Positions 55,521-63,920 of a stretch of DNA of 64,000 nucleotides are shown in pieces (position 1 is the first letter of the stretch; each line of letters opens with the position of its first letter). Position numbers and translations under genes: made by a program. Under the pieces are notes generated by a model. It ran no database searches, was not told the DNA's origin, and was given only the letters and a program-made list of their open reading frames with translations. The DNA lies in contig JADIZZ010000023.1 of assembly GCA_016704535.1 (NCBI GenBank), positions 186,001 to 250,000 of the forward strand, in the 5' to 3' direction. The DNA comes from Betaproteobacteria bacterium. Lineage in GTDB: Bacteria > Pseudomonadota > Gammaproteobacteria > Burkholderiales > Burkholderiaceae_C.

Positions 55521-55562
55521 ATGCTGCCGTGGCCACGCGGGTGGAAATTTGAGATGGCTCAA
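55521..55562 (-). promoter_or_regulatory. Crp/Fnr-type operator and -10 for the small cytochrome
   Basis: Read toward the gene: TTGAG-CCAT-CTCAA (55562-55549), 22 bases, then CAGCAT (55526-55521), a weak -10. 72 bases separate the operator from the start codon. The same 17-base block, ACTTGAGCCATCTCAAA, stands before the tetrahaem operon in opposite orientation. Confidence 0.62.
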
Positions 55563-55563
55563 G

Positions 55564-56502
55564 TCAATCGCCGACGATGCGCCGCTCGCGGATCAAGGCG
55601 CCGAAGCGGCGTCCGTCGGCGGCCATGCGGGCGCTGAACTCGGCGGCGTTCAACAGCGCCGGTTCGCCGCCCAGTGCCGCGATGCGCTCGCGCAGCGCCG
55701 GTGTCGCCACGATGCGGGCGACGGTTTCGCCCAGGCGCTGCACCACGACCGGCGGCGTGCCGGCGTCGAAACCGGGCAGGCCTCTCTCGGCCAGTGTCGG
55801 CACGTCGGGGAAGAGCGCAGCGCGCTGCGCGCTGCCCACCGCCAGCAGCCGCAGCCGGCCGCTGCGGATGTGGGGCAGCGCGATGCCGGGGTCGAAGAGA
55901 AAGTCCAGTTGCCCGCCCAGCAGGTCGTTGAGCGCAGGCGCCGCGCCGCGGTAGGGCACGTGCATGGCCTGCGTGCCGGTCAGGCTCTTCATCAGCTCGG
56001 CCGCCAGGTTAGGCGCGCTGCCGTTGCCGGGTGAACCGTAGCTGCGCCGGCCGGGATGCAGCTTCAGGTCGGCCAGGAAGGCCGGCCAGTCACGGTACGG
56101 GCTGTTCGCGGGTACGACGAGGAAGACCGCCACCCGCACCACCGCAGCCACCGGCACCAGGTCCTTCACGGGGTCGAAGGGCAGTTTGTCGTAGAGGTGC
56201 GGCGTGACGGACAGCATGCCGCCCGAGGTCATCAGCAGCGTGTAGCCGTCGGCGGCGGCCTTGGCCACCGCGGCGCCGCCCAGCGTGCCACCCGAGCCGG
56301 CCTTGTTCTCGACGACGATGCGTTGGCCCAGCGCCTCCTGCAGCGGCGGGGCCAGGGCGCGGGCGCGGGCGAACTGGTCGGAAGCGCCGCCCGGCGGCAA
56401 GTTCACCACCAGCTTCAGCGGTCGTGAAGGCCAGGCCTGGGCGCGCGCCGTGGGCCAGGCGGTGTTGCACAAGATCATCCCCCGCACGATGAGACTGCTC
56501 AC
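55564..56502 (-). pseudogene. TctC-type solute-binding protein with IS91-derived 5' end
   Basis: The frame is open for 312 codons. From PSRPLKLVVNLPPGGASDQ onward it is a normal TctC/Bug family tripartite transporter receptor. The first about 16 codons (MSSLIVRGMILCN...) are the antisense of the IS91 remnant that begins near 56458, so the original signal peptide start was lost. Whether it is still exported is doubtful. The membrane partners TctA/TctB are not here. Confidence 0.7.
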
Positions 56503-57285
56503 CCGTCGGGGGGTGTTGGTCGAAGAGGAGGGTTCGACCTAGATGGCTGACAACGACGGCGACTCGGAGGAACCCCGCTCGCTCAGGCCGCTGCAGGCGG
56601 CGGCCTCTACTTATCGGATCGCCTTCGGTCCTCGGGCCGGCCAGAAGGTGCTGACGGTGCACGGCGTCATGCCCAGGGATGCCGACTTCAATCAGCATCT
56701 GTGCGCCGACATCGACGGTTTCAGCCTGCACGCTGCCGTGCGCTGCGGCCCCGACGATCGCCAGGCGCTGGAGCAACTGTGCCGCTACGTCACACGCCCG
56801 GCGCTGGCCAACGAACGCGTACAAACCAACGCCGCTGGCCGGGTCGTGCTGAAGCTGAAGACCCCTTGGCGCGACGGCACCACCCACCTGGTGATGTCGC
56901 CGCTGGAGTTCATGCCGCGGCTGGCGGCCCTGGTGCCCAGGCCGAGGCTGCATCTGATTCGCTTCCACGGCGTCCTTGCGCCCAACGCCAAGCTTCGCGC
57001 CCAGGTAGTGCCGCAAGAGCCCGACCGGCCGACGCAGGCCGCAGCGCCGTCCAGTGCGAGGCGATCTGCGCGCACCACCGGCCGGTGCGGCTGAGCTGGG
57101 CCAAGCTGCTCAAGCGGGTGTTCGAGATCGACATGGAGCACTGCCCGAACTGTGGCGGCGACCTCAAGATCATCGCGGCGATCCTGGAAGCGCCGGTGAT
57201 CGAGAGGATCCGCATGCACCTGGGACTGCAGGCACGGGCACCGCCTCGGGCGCCTGCCCGTGGCCAGGCGCTGCAAGCGGCCTGA
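56458..57285 (+). pseudogene. decayed IS91-family transposase, 3' portion
   Basis: Family sequence is recognisable from QAVLHKIIPRTMRLLTRRGVL, through RPLQAAASTYRIAFGP and PWRDGTTHLVMSPLEFM, to RLSWAKLLKRVFEIDM and HCPNCGG. The N-terminal half is absent. A TAG at 56540-56542 interrupts it in frame, and a frameshift near 57040 (between QEPDRPTQAA and the VQCEAI region) breaks it again. It cannot make an active transposase. It lies in the same direction as the left repeat. Confidence 0.88.
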
Positions 57286-57545
57286 CGCTGCTCAGCCGGG
57301 ACCGTTCAGGCGACCCGACGCACAGGGCCGCTGGAGTCGGCTGCGTCCGAGGATTTGCAGGGCCGATGGATGCGGCCTGGTGGCAAGGAATAACCCGCAG
57401 GCGGCGCCCGAGAGAGACGATTCTCAGCGGCGCCGTCAACCCTCAACAGGTCGCAGCCACCTTCAAAGACCGACTCACACGCGTCGGGTGTCGTGTTCGG
57501 GGTGCCCTGAGGAAGGAAAAAGGGCGTTTGAAAAGACTATCCCCC
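57182..57545 (+). repeat. IS91-type 3' end, right copy (direct repeat)
   Basis: Pairs with 51585-51956 in the same orientation, about 5.6 kb apart; starts in the last codons of the decayed transposase and ends at GACTATCCCCC. The two copies differ by scattered single-base changes and small indels, so the duplication is not very recent. Recombination between them would delete the cytochrome module. Confidence 0.85.
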
Positions 57546-57583
57546 GGCAAGCATGGTGTCCACCAAGGAGAAGGGCGGACATC

Positions 57584-57928
57584 ATGGAACAAGCTAAGGC
57601 GCGCTCGCGGCGCCGCCACGCTGGCGAGCTGAAGAAGGCCGTTCTGGCCGAGTGCGCCGAGCCAGGGGCATCGGTGGCCAGCGTTGCCTTGAAGCACGGC
57701 CCGAACGCCAACCTCTTGCACAAGTGGCGCCGGTTGGCACTGGGCTGTGCATCGGCAGATGCTGCCGACGTGCCCGCAACGTAGTTCGTGCCGCTCGCGC
57801 TGCCACAGACGGCCCCGCGCGAAGACATTCGCATCGAACTGCGCCGCGGCCCGACCATGGTCACCGTGACCTGGCCGCTGACGGCCGCGTCCGAGTACGC
57901 TGGCAGGCTGCGCGAGCTGCTGCGGTGA
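57584..57928 (+). pseudogene. IS66-type first ORF (TnpA), with internal stop
   Basis: 66 codons (MEQAKARSRRRHAGELKKAVL, ...HGPNANLLHKWRR) match the helix-turn-helix start of IS66 TnpA. A TAG at 57782-57784 stops it, and the frame then continues (IRIELRRGPTMVTVTWPL...RLRELLR-stop), the C-terminal part of the same protein. It is a remnant. Confidence 0.75.
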
Positions 57929-58029
57929 TGCGCATTGACGCGCTGTTGCTGACCGTGCAGACGCTGGACATGCGCGCCGGGACGGAGGCTGCGCTGTTGC
58001 GCGGGGTCAGGGTCGTCGGCGAAGCCTGA
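57928..58029 (+). pseudogene. IS66-type TnpB fragment
   Basis: 33 codons (MRIDALLLTVQTLDMRAG...) match the start of IS66 TnpB, joined to the previous ORF by TGATG as in intact elements, then lost. No transposase (TnpC) follows. The 58030-58227 stretch after it holds no gene I can support. Confidence 0.65.
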
Positions 58030-58227
58030 CCGGATCACGCGTACCTGCCCAAGAGCCGCTGCCGCACGAGCTCCCTTTGGTGGAGATGGCACAGAGTTAA
58101 GCGGCAGCTTCGAGGCGGTGAGTTCGCGGCCGCGGAGGTCGCTTCAGGGCCGTAAGCGGACACGGCCGGCAGGCAACAGACGCGCCGGGACACCGGCAAC
58201 ATCGAATCGGTCGTCCAAGAAGAAACA

Positions 58228-58256
58228 GGGGCCGGCATCCGAAGATGCCTGGCCCC
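58228..58256 (-). terminator. rho-independent terminator of pucBA
   Basis: Read with the puc genes: GGGGCC, then GGCATC-TTCG-GATGCC, closing GGCCCC, followed by TGTTTCTTCTT. The loop is a C(UUCG)G tetraloop, which is unusually stable. It lies 30 bases after the pucA stop. Confidence 0.8.
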
Positions 58257-58285
58257 CGTGGGGGACTTCGGCAATGCCGAGGTCC

Positions 58286-58510
58286 TTACTGCTTCACTGG
58301 CGTTCCCGCCTGTGCCGTGGTGGTGGGCGCCGCCATTGGGGCTTCCGCCGCCTTGGTCGCCTTGGCACCACCTTGGTAGTAGGCCGGCAACCACTGCGTC
58401 TTGGTCAGCAGTTGGTAGTGCACAAACAGCGAAGTCAGTGCCACCGCGCCCAGGAAAAGGGGCACGCCCACCGTGGGGTTGACCACACGCCAAATCTTGC
58501 CTTGGTTCAT
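58286..58510 (-). CDS. pucA: light-harvesting 2 alpha subunit
   Basis: 74 residues. Starts MNQGKIWRVVNPTVGVP, LH2-alpha like; His ligand in SLFVHYQLLT, followed by TQWLPAYYQGG. A tail of about 27 residues rich in Ala, Pro and Thr follows, as known for the Rubrivivax gelatinosus LH2 alpha chain. The pucB stop lies in its ribosome site (TAAGGAGACCGT-ATG). Confidence 0.95.
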   Translation of the reverse strand: MNQGKIWRVVNPTVGVPLFLGAVALTSLFVHYQLLTKTQWLPAYYQGGAKATKAAEAPMAAPTTTAQAGTPVKQ

Positions 58511-58519
58511 ACGGTCTCC

Positions 58520-58675
58520 TTACTTAAGCCACGGGGAATAGACGTAGGCGAAGAAGTGCGCCAGGAGGGCGATGAGACCGAAGATTCGGGTCCCTTCGAC
58601 CAAGCCCTGCTGCAGCTCTTCGGCTTCCGGGGTCGTCAGCCCCGATGGCCAAACTCTGTTGGGATCATCTGCCAT
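58520..58675 (-). CDS. pucB: light-harvesting 2 beta subunit
   Basis: 51 residues (MADDPNRVWPSGLTTPEAEE... ending YVYSPWLK). LH2 beta: SGLTTPEAEELQ, one membrane helix with the ligating His in ALLAHFFAY. First gene of pucBA, transcribed from the promoter at 58772-58800. Too short for usual gene callers' cut-offs but unmistakable. Confidence 0.95.
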   Translation of the reverse strand: MADDPNRVWPSGLTTPEAEELQQGLVEGTRIFGLIALLAHFFAYVYSPWLK

Positions 58676-58771
58676 GTTGTTCTCTCCAGATCAGACATAC
58701 ACCGTGCTGAACCCGCACGAGGGCTTTTGTGGCTGCGTTGGCCACGAAATTCCCCCAAGACTTCGAAGGGA

Positions 58772-58800
58772 ACTCTACGCTTCACACTGCAGACCGTCAA
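58772..58800 (-). promoter_or_regulatory. sigma70-type promoter of pucBA
   Basis: Read toward pucB: TTGACG (58800-58795), 17 bases, TAGAGT (58777-58772). This gives a 5' leader of about 90 bases. The downstream PpsR-type site overlaps its -35. Confidence 0.6.
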
Positions 58801-58838
58801 CTGATGTTTACAGCCTGTAGTGTCAGTACGTCGTGACA
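58795..58838. promoter_or_regulatory. paired PpsR/CrtJ-type sites before pucB
   Basis: A perfect TGT-N12-ACA at 58821-58838 and, 8 bases away, CGT-N12-ACA at 58795-58812 (one base off) that overlaps the -35. The 8-base gap equals that of the classic Rhodobacter CrtJ pair at bchC. Supports aerobic repression of LH2. Confidence 0.65.
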
Positions 58839-58883
58839 ACTCAGTCCTCGAAAAGACGGTCGGAATCTTCATCACGCCGTGCC

Positions 58884-59930
58884 TCACCGAAAGGCGCCCT
58901 GCTGACGCGCCTGGCGCTCGGTCAGACCGATGACCCACCCGATGCGGTCGTCGAAACTGCGCGAGGCCGGGCCCGAAGACGGGGCCGCGGTCGCAGCGGC
59001 GTCGACCAGGAACTGCACCGCCGGCAGCACCGACAGGCGCGCGCGGCCCGAAGCCGGCGACATCACGGCGGCGCCGGAGGCGCGGGCCAGCAACGCCAGC
59101 TTGCGCTGCCTGGACACCACGGCGCGGCGGCCGATGGAGTCGAGGCCGTGGCGTTCGATCTCACGCCCGATCTCGGCGTAGACCAGGCGCGCGGCATGGA
59201 TGGCCGGGCGGCAGTCGCGCGGCAGCGCCGCAATGCCGTGGTCGGCTTGGGCATAGAGCACGTCTGCAGCGCCCAGAAGACGCTGCACGACGCCGCCGAT
59301 GGCAGGCGTGAAGGCGGGATTCTGCAGCCAGGCTGCCACGTCGACGCCGGCCTCGCGCAGCCATTGCCGAGGCAGGTAGAGCCGGCCGTTGCGCGCGTCT
59401 TCGCCGACATCGCGCGCGATGTTGGTGAGTTGCATCGCCACACCCAGATCGCAGGCACGGGCGAGTGCGGCCTCGCCCCGCACCCCCATCACCACGGCCA
59501 TCATCGCGCCCACCGTGCCGGCCACACGGGCGCCATAGGCCTGCAGGTCGTCCAGCGTTTCGTAGGTGCGCGGCGTTGTGTCCCAGTAGAAGCCGTCGAC
59601 CAGCGCGTCGAGCAGTTCGCGCGGCATGTCGAAGCGGTGCACGACGCTGGCCAATGCGCGGTCGACGTCGATGGCCTGCGGGCGGCCGTCGTAGACGGCG
59701 TCGAGCCGGCGGTGCAGTTGCTGCACGGCCGCGGCCGGGTCATCGCCGAGGTCGATCTCGTCGTCGGCCAGGCGGCAGAAGGCATAGAGCGCGCAGGCCG
59801 GCGCCCGCACCCGTACCGGCAACAGCCGCGACGCGGCGAAGAAGGTCTTCGAGCCGCCGCGCATCAACGCGCTGCAGGCCGCAGCGTCGTAGGGCGGCAG
59901 GGCCTTCGGCTCAGACGAAGCTGTTGACAT
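58884..59930 (-). CDS. crtB: phytoene synthase
   Basis: 348 residues from MSTASSEPKALPP (59930). Asp-rich motifs in FCRLADDEIDLGDD and TNIARDVGEDARNGRLYLP mark the head-to-head prenyl synthase that joins two GGPP into phytoene. It begins within crtI's last 20 bases. Downstream is the pucBA promoter region. Confidence 0.95.
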   Translation of the reverse strand: MSTASSEPKALPPYDAAACSALMRGGSKTFFAASRLLPVRVRAPACALYAFCRLADDEIDLGDDPAAAVQQLHRRLDAVYDGRPQAIDVDRALASVVHRFDMPRELLDALVDGFYWDTTPRTYETLDDLQAYGARVAGTVGAMMAVVMGVRGEAALARACDLGVAMQLTNIARDVGEDARNGRLYLPRQWLREAGVDVAAWLQNPAFTPAIGGVVQRLLGAADVLYAQADHGIAALPRDCRPAIHAARLVYAEIGREIERHGLDSIGRRAVVSRQRKLALLARASGAAVMSPASGRARLSVLPAVQFLVDAAATAAPSSGPASRSFDDRIGWVIGLTERQARQQGAFR

Positions 59931-61467
59931 TCGGTACCACCGTTTCAAGGGCTTTGGCTGACATCAGGACACCGGGCACGCCGGCACCAGGGTGGGTGCT
60001 GGCACCCACCATGAAGAGGTTGCGCACGTCCTCGCTGCGGTTGTGCGGGCGGAAGTACGCGCTCTGCAAGAGCAGCGGCTCCATGCCGAAGGCCGCACCC
60101 TTGTAGGACAGCAGGCGGTCGTGAAAGTCCTGCGGCGTGGTCACGCGCGAGGTGACGATGTGCTGGCCCAGCCCCGGCATCACGGTGTCTTCCAGGCGCT
60201 TGAGAATGGCACGGCGGTAGGGTTCCGCCTGCGCCGCCCAGTCGGTGCCACTGTCCAGGTGCGGCACGGGCGACAGCACGTAGAACGCGTCGTGGCCCGC
60301 CGGCGCCATGGCCGGATCTGTGGCGGTGGGCCGGTGCAGGTAGAGGCTGAAGTCCTCAGGCAGGTGGTGACGCTTGAAGATGTCTTTCAGCAGGCCCTCG
60401 TAGCGCGGCCCCAGCAGCATCAGGTGGTGCGGCACGTGGGCGTACTGGCGATTGGTGCCGAAGTACCAGACGAAGAGGCTCATCGAGTAGGCCTTGCTCT
60501 CGATGCGCGCATCGGTCCAGTGCGGCCGGTGTTGCGGCTCGACCAGGTGGCGGTAGGTCCAGGCGGTATCGGCGTTGCTGACCACCACGTCGGCGCGCAC
60601 GTGCTCGCCGCTGGCCAGCTCGATGCCCGTGGCGCGGCCCTGGTCAACCGTGATGCGGCGCACTTCGGCGTTCAGGTGCACCGGCACGCCACGCTCGGCC
60701 AGCAGGGCCACCAGGCCGCGCACCAGCGAGCCCGTGCCGCCCATGGCCCAGTGCACGCCGAAGCGCCGCTCCAGCGCGTTGATGAGGCTGTAGACGCAGG
60801 TCACGTTGAAGGGGTTGCCGCCGATCAAGAGACTTTGCAGACTGAACGCCATGCGCAGCTTCGGGTGCTTCATGTGGCTGGCCACCAGCGCGTGCAGGCT
60901 GCGCCAGCCGCGCATCCGCAGCAGCTGCGGCACGGCCTTGAGCAGGCTGCCGAGCGTGTCGTAGGCGATGCTGCCCAGCTGCTCGAAGCCCAGCCTGTAG
61001 CAGAGTTCGGCCTCGATGACGAAGCGGTCGTAGCCGGCGAGGTCGTCGGGGCTGATGGCGCGGATCTGCTCGCGCATGGCGACCGGGTCGCTGCTGTAGT
61101 CGAAGTGCGTGCCGTCGTCGAAGCGGATGCGGTAGAAGGGGTCGATGGGCTTGAGCGTCACATCGTCGGCAAAGCGCCGGCCGCACAGGGCCCACAGCTC
61201 CTCGAACATGAAGGGCGCCGTCACGATGGTGGGGCCGGCATCGAAGGTGTAGCCGTCCTGCTTCCAGACGTAGGCGCGGCCGCCGGGAGCGTCGAGTTTC
61301 TCGAAGACCTCCACGTGGTAGCCCCGGCAGCTCAGCCGCACCGCCGCAGCCAGGCCGCCGAAGCCGCTGCCGATGACGATGGCCTTCGGCGCGCCCGCGG
61401 GCGCACGCCCGCCTTGGCCCACGGGCACGACCGGCGGCCCGCTAACGGGCGTGAAGAAGCTTGTCAT
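59911..61467 (-). CDS. crtI: phytoene desaturase
   Basis: 518 residues. FAD-binding AIVIGSGFGGLAAAVRLS near residue 30, and the C-terminal CrtI signature NLFMVGASTHPGAGVPGVLMSAKA. It introduces three or four double bonds into phytoene, giving neurosporene or lycopene; Rubrivivax CrtI is known to do both. It overlaps puhE by 26 bases and crtB by 20 bases. Confidence 0.95.
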   Translation of the reverse strand: MTSFFTPVSGPPVVPVGQGGRAPAGAPKAIVIGSGFGGLAAAVRLSCRGYHVEVFEKLDAPGGRAYVWKQDGYTFDAGPTIVTAPFMFEELWALCGRRFADDVTLKPIDPFYRIRFDDGTHFDYSSDPVAMREQIRAISPDDLAGYDRFVIEAELCYRLGFEQLGSIAYDTLGSLLKAVPQLLRMRGWRSLHALVASHMKHPKLRMAFSLQSLLIGGNPFNVTCVYSLINALERRFGVHWAMGGTGSLVRGLVALLAERGVPVHLNAEVRRITVDQGRATGIELASGEHVRADVVVSNADTAWTYRHLVEPQHRPHWTDARIESKAYSMSLFVWYFGTNRQYAHVPHHLMLLGPRYEGLLKDIFKRHHLPEDFSLYLHRPTATDPAMAPAGHDAFYVLSPVPHLDSGTDWAAQAEPYRRAILKRLEDTVMPGLGQHIVTSRVTTPQDFHDRLLSYKGAAFGMEPLLLQSAYFRPHNRSEDVRNLFMVGASTHPGAGVPGVLMSAKALETVVPNVNSFV

Positions 61468-62302
61468 CGGGGTCCAGGGTTACAGCAGCCATTGCGGGGA
61501 TGGCAGGAACGGGCACGGCGGCAGGCGCGGCCGTGTCGCGGGCCGCGCTATCGCGCATGGCCCAGCGCCACAACGCGGTGGCCTCCAGCGGCAGAACGAG
61601 CAGCCAGTGTTCGACGATGGCCAGCACCAGCAGCGTCGTCACCAGCCACAGGCCCGTGGCCGCGGCGCTGTCGCCCGGGTGGCGCAGCGCCTCGCTGCCC
61701 AGCAGCACGGCCACCACGGTGGCAGCCGTCACCACGAAGGGAAAGAGCAGGTTCATGCGACGCTGGCGGAAGTAGCTGCCCAGGTAGCGCAGGTGCGGCG
61801 GCAGCAGCTGCAGGCTGAGGTTGCGCACGCCGAGAAAGACATTGAGCTTGGCGCTGATGCGCATGAACCAGAGCACCGCAAAGGTGGCGGTACCGGTCTG
61901 GTTGGCATCGCCCCAGGTCAGCAGCACGATGACGACACCCGAGGCCAGGATGGCGAGTTCGTGCCAGAGGATGGTGCCCACGGCCTGCACGAAGCGCCCC
62001 CAGCCTCGTGTGCCGGGGTCCAGAGCACACTGGCGCGGGCCCGTCACCCAGCCGGTGAGGAAACTCAACTCGTGCCAGCCCCAGACCAGCAGCGCCGAGG
62101 TGAAGGCGCAGAACACGCCTGCGGCGGTGAGTTGCTCGGCAGTGTGGTCCAGGCCTGCGAAGGCACCCAGCGCGAGCAGCGTGGAAATGAAGTGGCTCCA
62201 GCGGAAGGTGGTGCGCGGCAAGCCGTCGAGCAGCATCACGATGCCGGTGGAAAACCACCAGATGAACACCGCGAAGAGGATCGGCAGGGCCACTTGCCAC
62301 AT
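61442..62302 (-). CDS. puhE: photosynthetic complex assembly protein PuhE
   Basis: 286 residues from MWQVALPILFAVFIWWF. Six to seven membrane helices; the motif LWHELAILASG and the segment FMRISAKLNVFLGVRNL are typical of PuhE (assembly protein 2). It assists RC-LH1 and pigment assembly by an unknown mechanism. It lies between acsF and crtI as in relatives. Confidence 0.92.
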   Translation of the reverse strand: MWQVALPILFAVFIWWFSTGIVMLLDGLPRTTFRWSHFISTLLALGAFAGLDHTAEQLTAAGVFCAFTSALLVWGWHELSFLTGWVTGPRQCALDPGTRGWGRFVQAVGTILWHELAILASGVVIVLLTWGDANQTGTATFAVLWFMRISAKLNVFLGVRNLSLQLLPPHLRYLGSYFRQRRMNLLFPFVVTAATVVAVLLGSEALRHPGDSAAATGLWLVTTLLVLAIVEHWLLVLPLEATALWRWAMRDSAARDTAAPAAVPVPAIPAMAAVTLDPDDKLLHAR

Positions 62303-62327
62303 GGAGAGGTCTCGGTGCGTCCGTCGG

Positions 62328-63425
62328 CTACCAGGCCGGCGCCATGCGGACCTGCTCGGGCAGCGCATGGCGCTGAACGGGCAGGAAGTACAGGCGCGCA
62401 AAGGTGGCGAAGCCGGCCACCGCCAGCGCGCCCTGCTTGAGCTTGCCGACGAGCCCGCCCTGGGCCTTGGCCGCGTCCATGCGCTGCGACAGTTCGAACA
62501 GCCGCGTCATGCCGGCGCGGAAGGCCGGGGCGTCGGTGTCGAGCGAGATCGGGAAGACCTGCTTGGAGATTTCCGTCGTGATGCGGAAGACCTCGTAGTC
62601 ATAGCTCGTCGCGTCCAGGCCCATCGCGTTCTTCAGCATCGGCCGCGTGTGGTCGCGCACGTACATCGTGGCGTAGACGGCCAGCAGGAAGAAGCGGATC
62701 CACAGCGTGTTGGCGCCGCGCAGCAGGTGCGGCTGCGAACGCATGATCAGCGCGAAGCTTTCGCCGTGGCGGAATTCGTCGTTGCACCAGCGCTCGAACC
62801 ACTTGAAGATGGGGTGGAAGCGCTTGTCGGGATGGCGCTCGAGCTGGCGGAAGATGGTGATGTAGCGCGCGTAGCCGATCTTCTCGGACAGGTAGGTGGC
62901 GTAGAAGATGTACTTGGGCTTGAAGTAGGTGTAGGCCTTGGTGCGCTTGAGGTCGCCCAGGTCCAGCCCCAGGCCGAAGTCCTTCAGGCTCTGGTTGATG
63001 AAGCCCGCGTGGCGCGACTCGTCGCGCGCCATGAAGCGCATCAGCGCCTTGACGTCGGGGTTGCTGATGTTCTTCTGGATCTCGTTGTAGAGGATGCAGC
63101 CCGAGAACTCGCTGGTCACGCTGCTGATCAGGAAGTCGAGGAACTCGGCGCGCAGTTCGGGCGACATCGCCGCCATCTGCGCGCGCGCCTCGTCGGCGAA
63201 TTCCGGCGTGCGCTGGAAATGGTCGTGGTTGTTGTCGCCCTCGTACTCGGCCATCATCTTGTCCCACTCGGCGCGGATGGGCGCGACGTCGATGCGGTCC
63301 ATTGCCGCAAAGTCGGTGGTGTAGAAGCGCGGCGTCAGCATGTTGCTGGTGCGCGCCTTGCGCGCCACGTCTTCGGGGCTCTCGATGGTGGCGGCGTCGG
63401 CATGGACGGTGTGGCTGGCGCTCAT
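62328..63425 (-). CDS. acsF: aerobic Mg-protoporphyrin IX monomethyl ester cyclase
   Basis: 365 residues. A diiron carboxylate oxidase: the pairs of Glu/His ligands show in SSVTSEFSGCILYNEIQ, ARDESRHAGFIN and WCNDEFRHGESFA. It makes the fifth ring of bacteriochlorophyll using O2. The oxygen-independent BchE is not in this window. It overlaps puhC by ATGA. Confidence 0.96.
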   Translation of the reverse strand: MSASHTVHADAATIESPEDVARKARTSNMLTPRFYTTDFAAMDRIDVAPIRAEWDKMMAEYEGDNNHDHFQRTPEFADEARAQMAAMSPELRAEFLDFLISSVTSEFSGCILYNEIQKNISNPDVKALMRFMARDESRHAGFINQSLKDFGLGLDLGDLKRTKAYTYFKPKYIFYATYLSEKIGYARYITIFRQLERHPDKRFHPIFKWFERWCNDEFRHGESFALIMRSQPHLLRGANTLWIRFFLLAVYATMYVRDHTRPMLKNAMGLDATSYDYEVFRITTEISKQVFPISLDTDAPAFRAGMTRLFELSQRMDAAKAQGGLVGKLKQGALAVAGFATFARLYFLPVQRHALPEQVRMAPAW

Positions 63426-63907
63426 GGCGTGGTCCCCTTCTGGACTTGAACTGCGGAATAGGGTGTCCTTGCGGTAAGCAGGCGCACGAAGCTGCCTGCG
63501 TTCGTGGGGCCGAAGGAATCGAGATCGATGCGGCTGCCGGTGGCAGGGTCGAGCAGGGTCAGCCGGCCGTCGGCCCGGCCGACGAGCTCGAAGGCGGCCT
63601 CCGGGCCCAGGTCACGCAGCCGGCGTTCACGGGCCAGCGCTCGCAACGCGCCGCGCAGGAACCCGCCTTCGCCCTGCACCCTTTCAATCTCGGCGCCGCT
63701 CTTGCCGTCGATGACGGCGATGCTGCCGTCCGCACGGTCTTCGAAGCGCAGGCTGCGCGTGAGCACAGGGCTGGCATCGGGGCTGCGGATCTCGATGCCC
63801 GACAGGCGCACCGTGGCGACGCTGACCAGGGACACCAGCACCAGCGCGGCCGCTGCGGCCAGCAGGCCCCTGGGGATGGTCTCGTCGTGGCCGTGGCTGG
63901 CGCTCAT
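63422..63907 (-). CDS. puhC: photosynthetic complex assembly protein PuhC
   Basis: 161 residues. One N-terminal membrane helix (about 13-33) and a periplasmic domain with RSLRFEDRADGSIAVIDGKSGAEI, the recognised PuhC start of the domain. PuhC helps to build RC-LH1. It follows puhB closely, as in other purple bacteria. Confidence 0.92.
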   Translation of the reverse strand: MSASHGHDETIPRGLLAAAAALVLVSLVSVATVRLSGIEIRSPDASPVLTRSLRFEDRADGSIAVIDGKSGAEIERVQGEGGFLRGALRALARERRLRDLGPEAAFELVGRADGRLTLLDPATGSRIDLDSFGPTNAGSFVRLLTARTPYSAVQVQKGTTP

Positions 63908-63920
63908 GGTCCGGGCCCCT

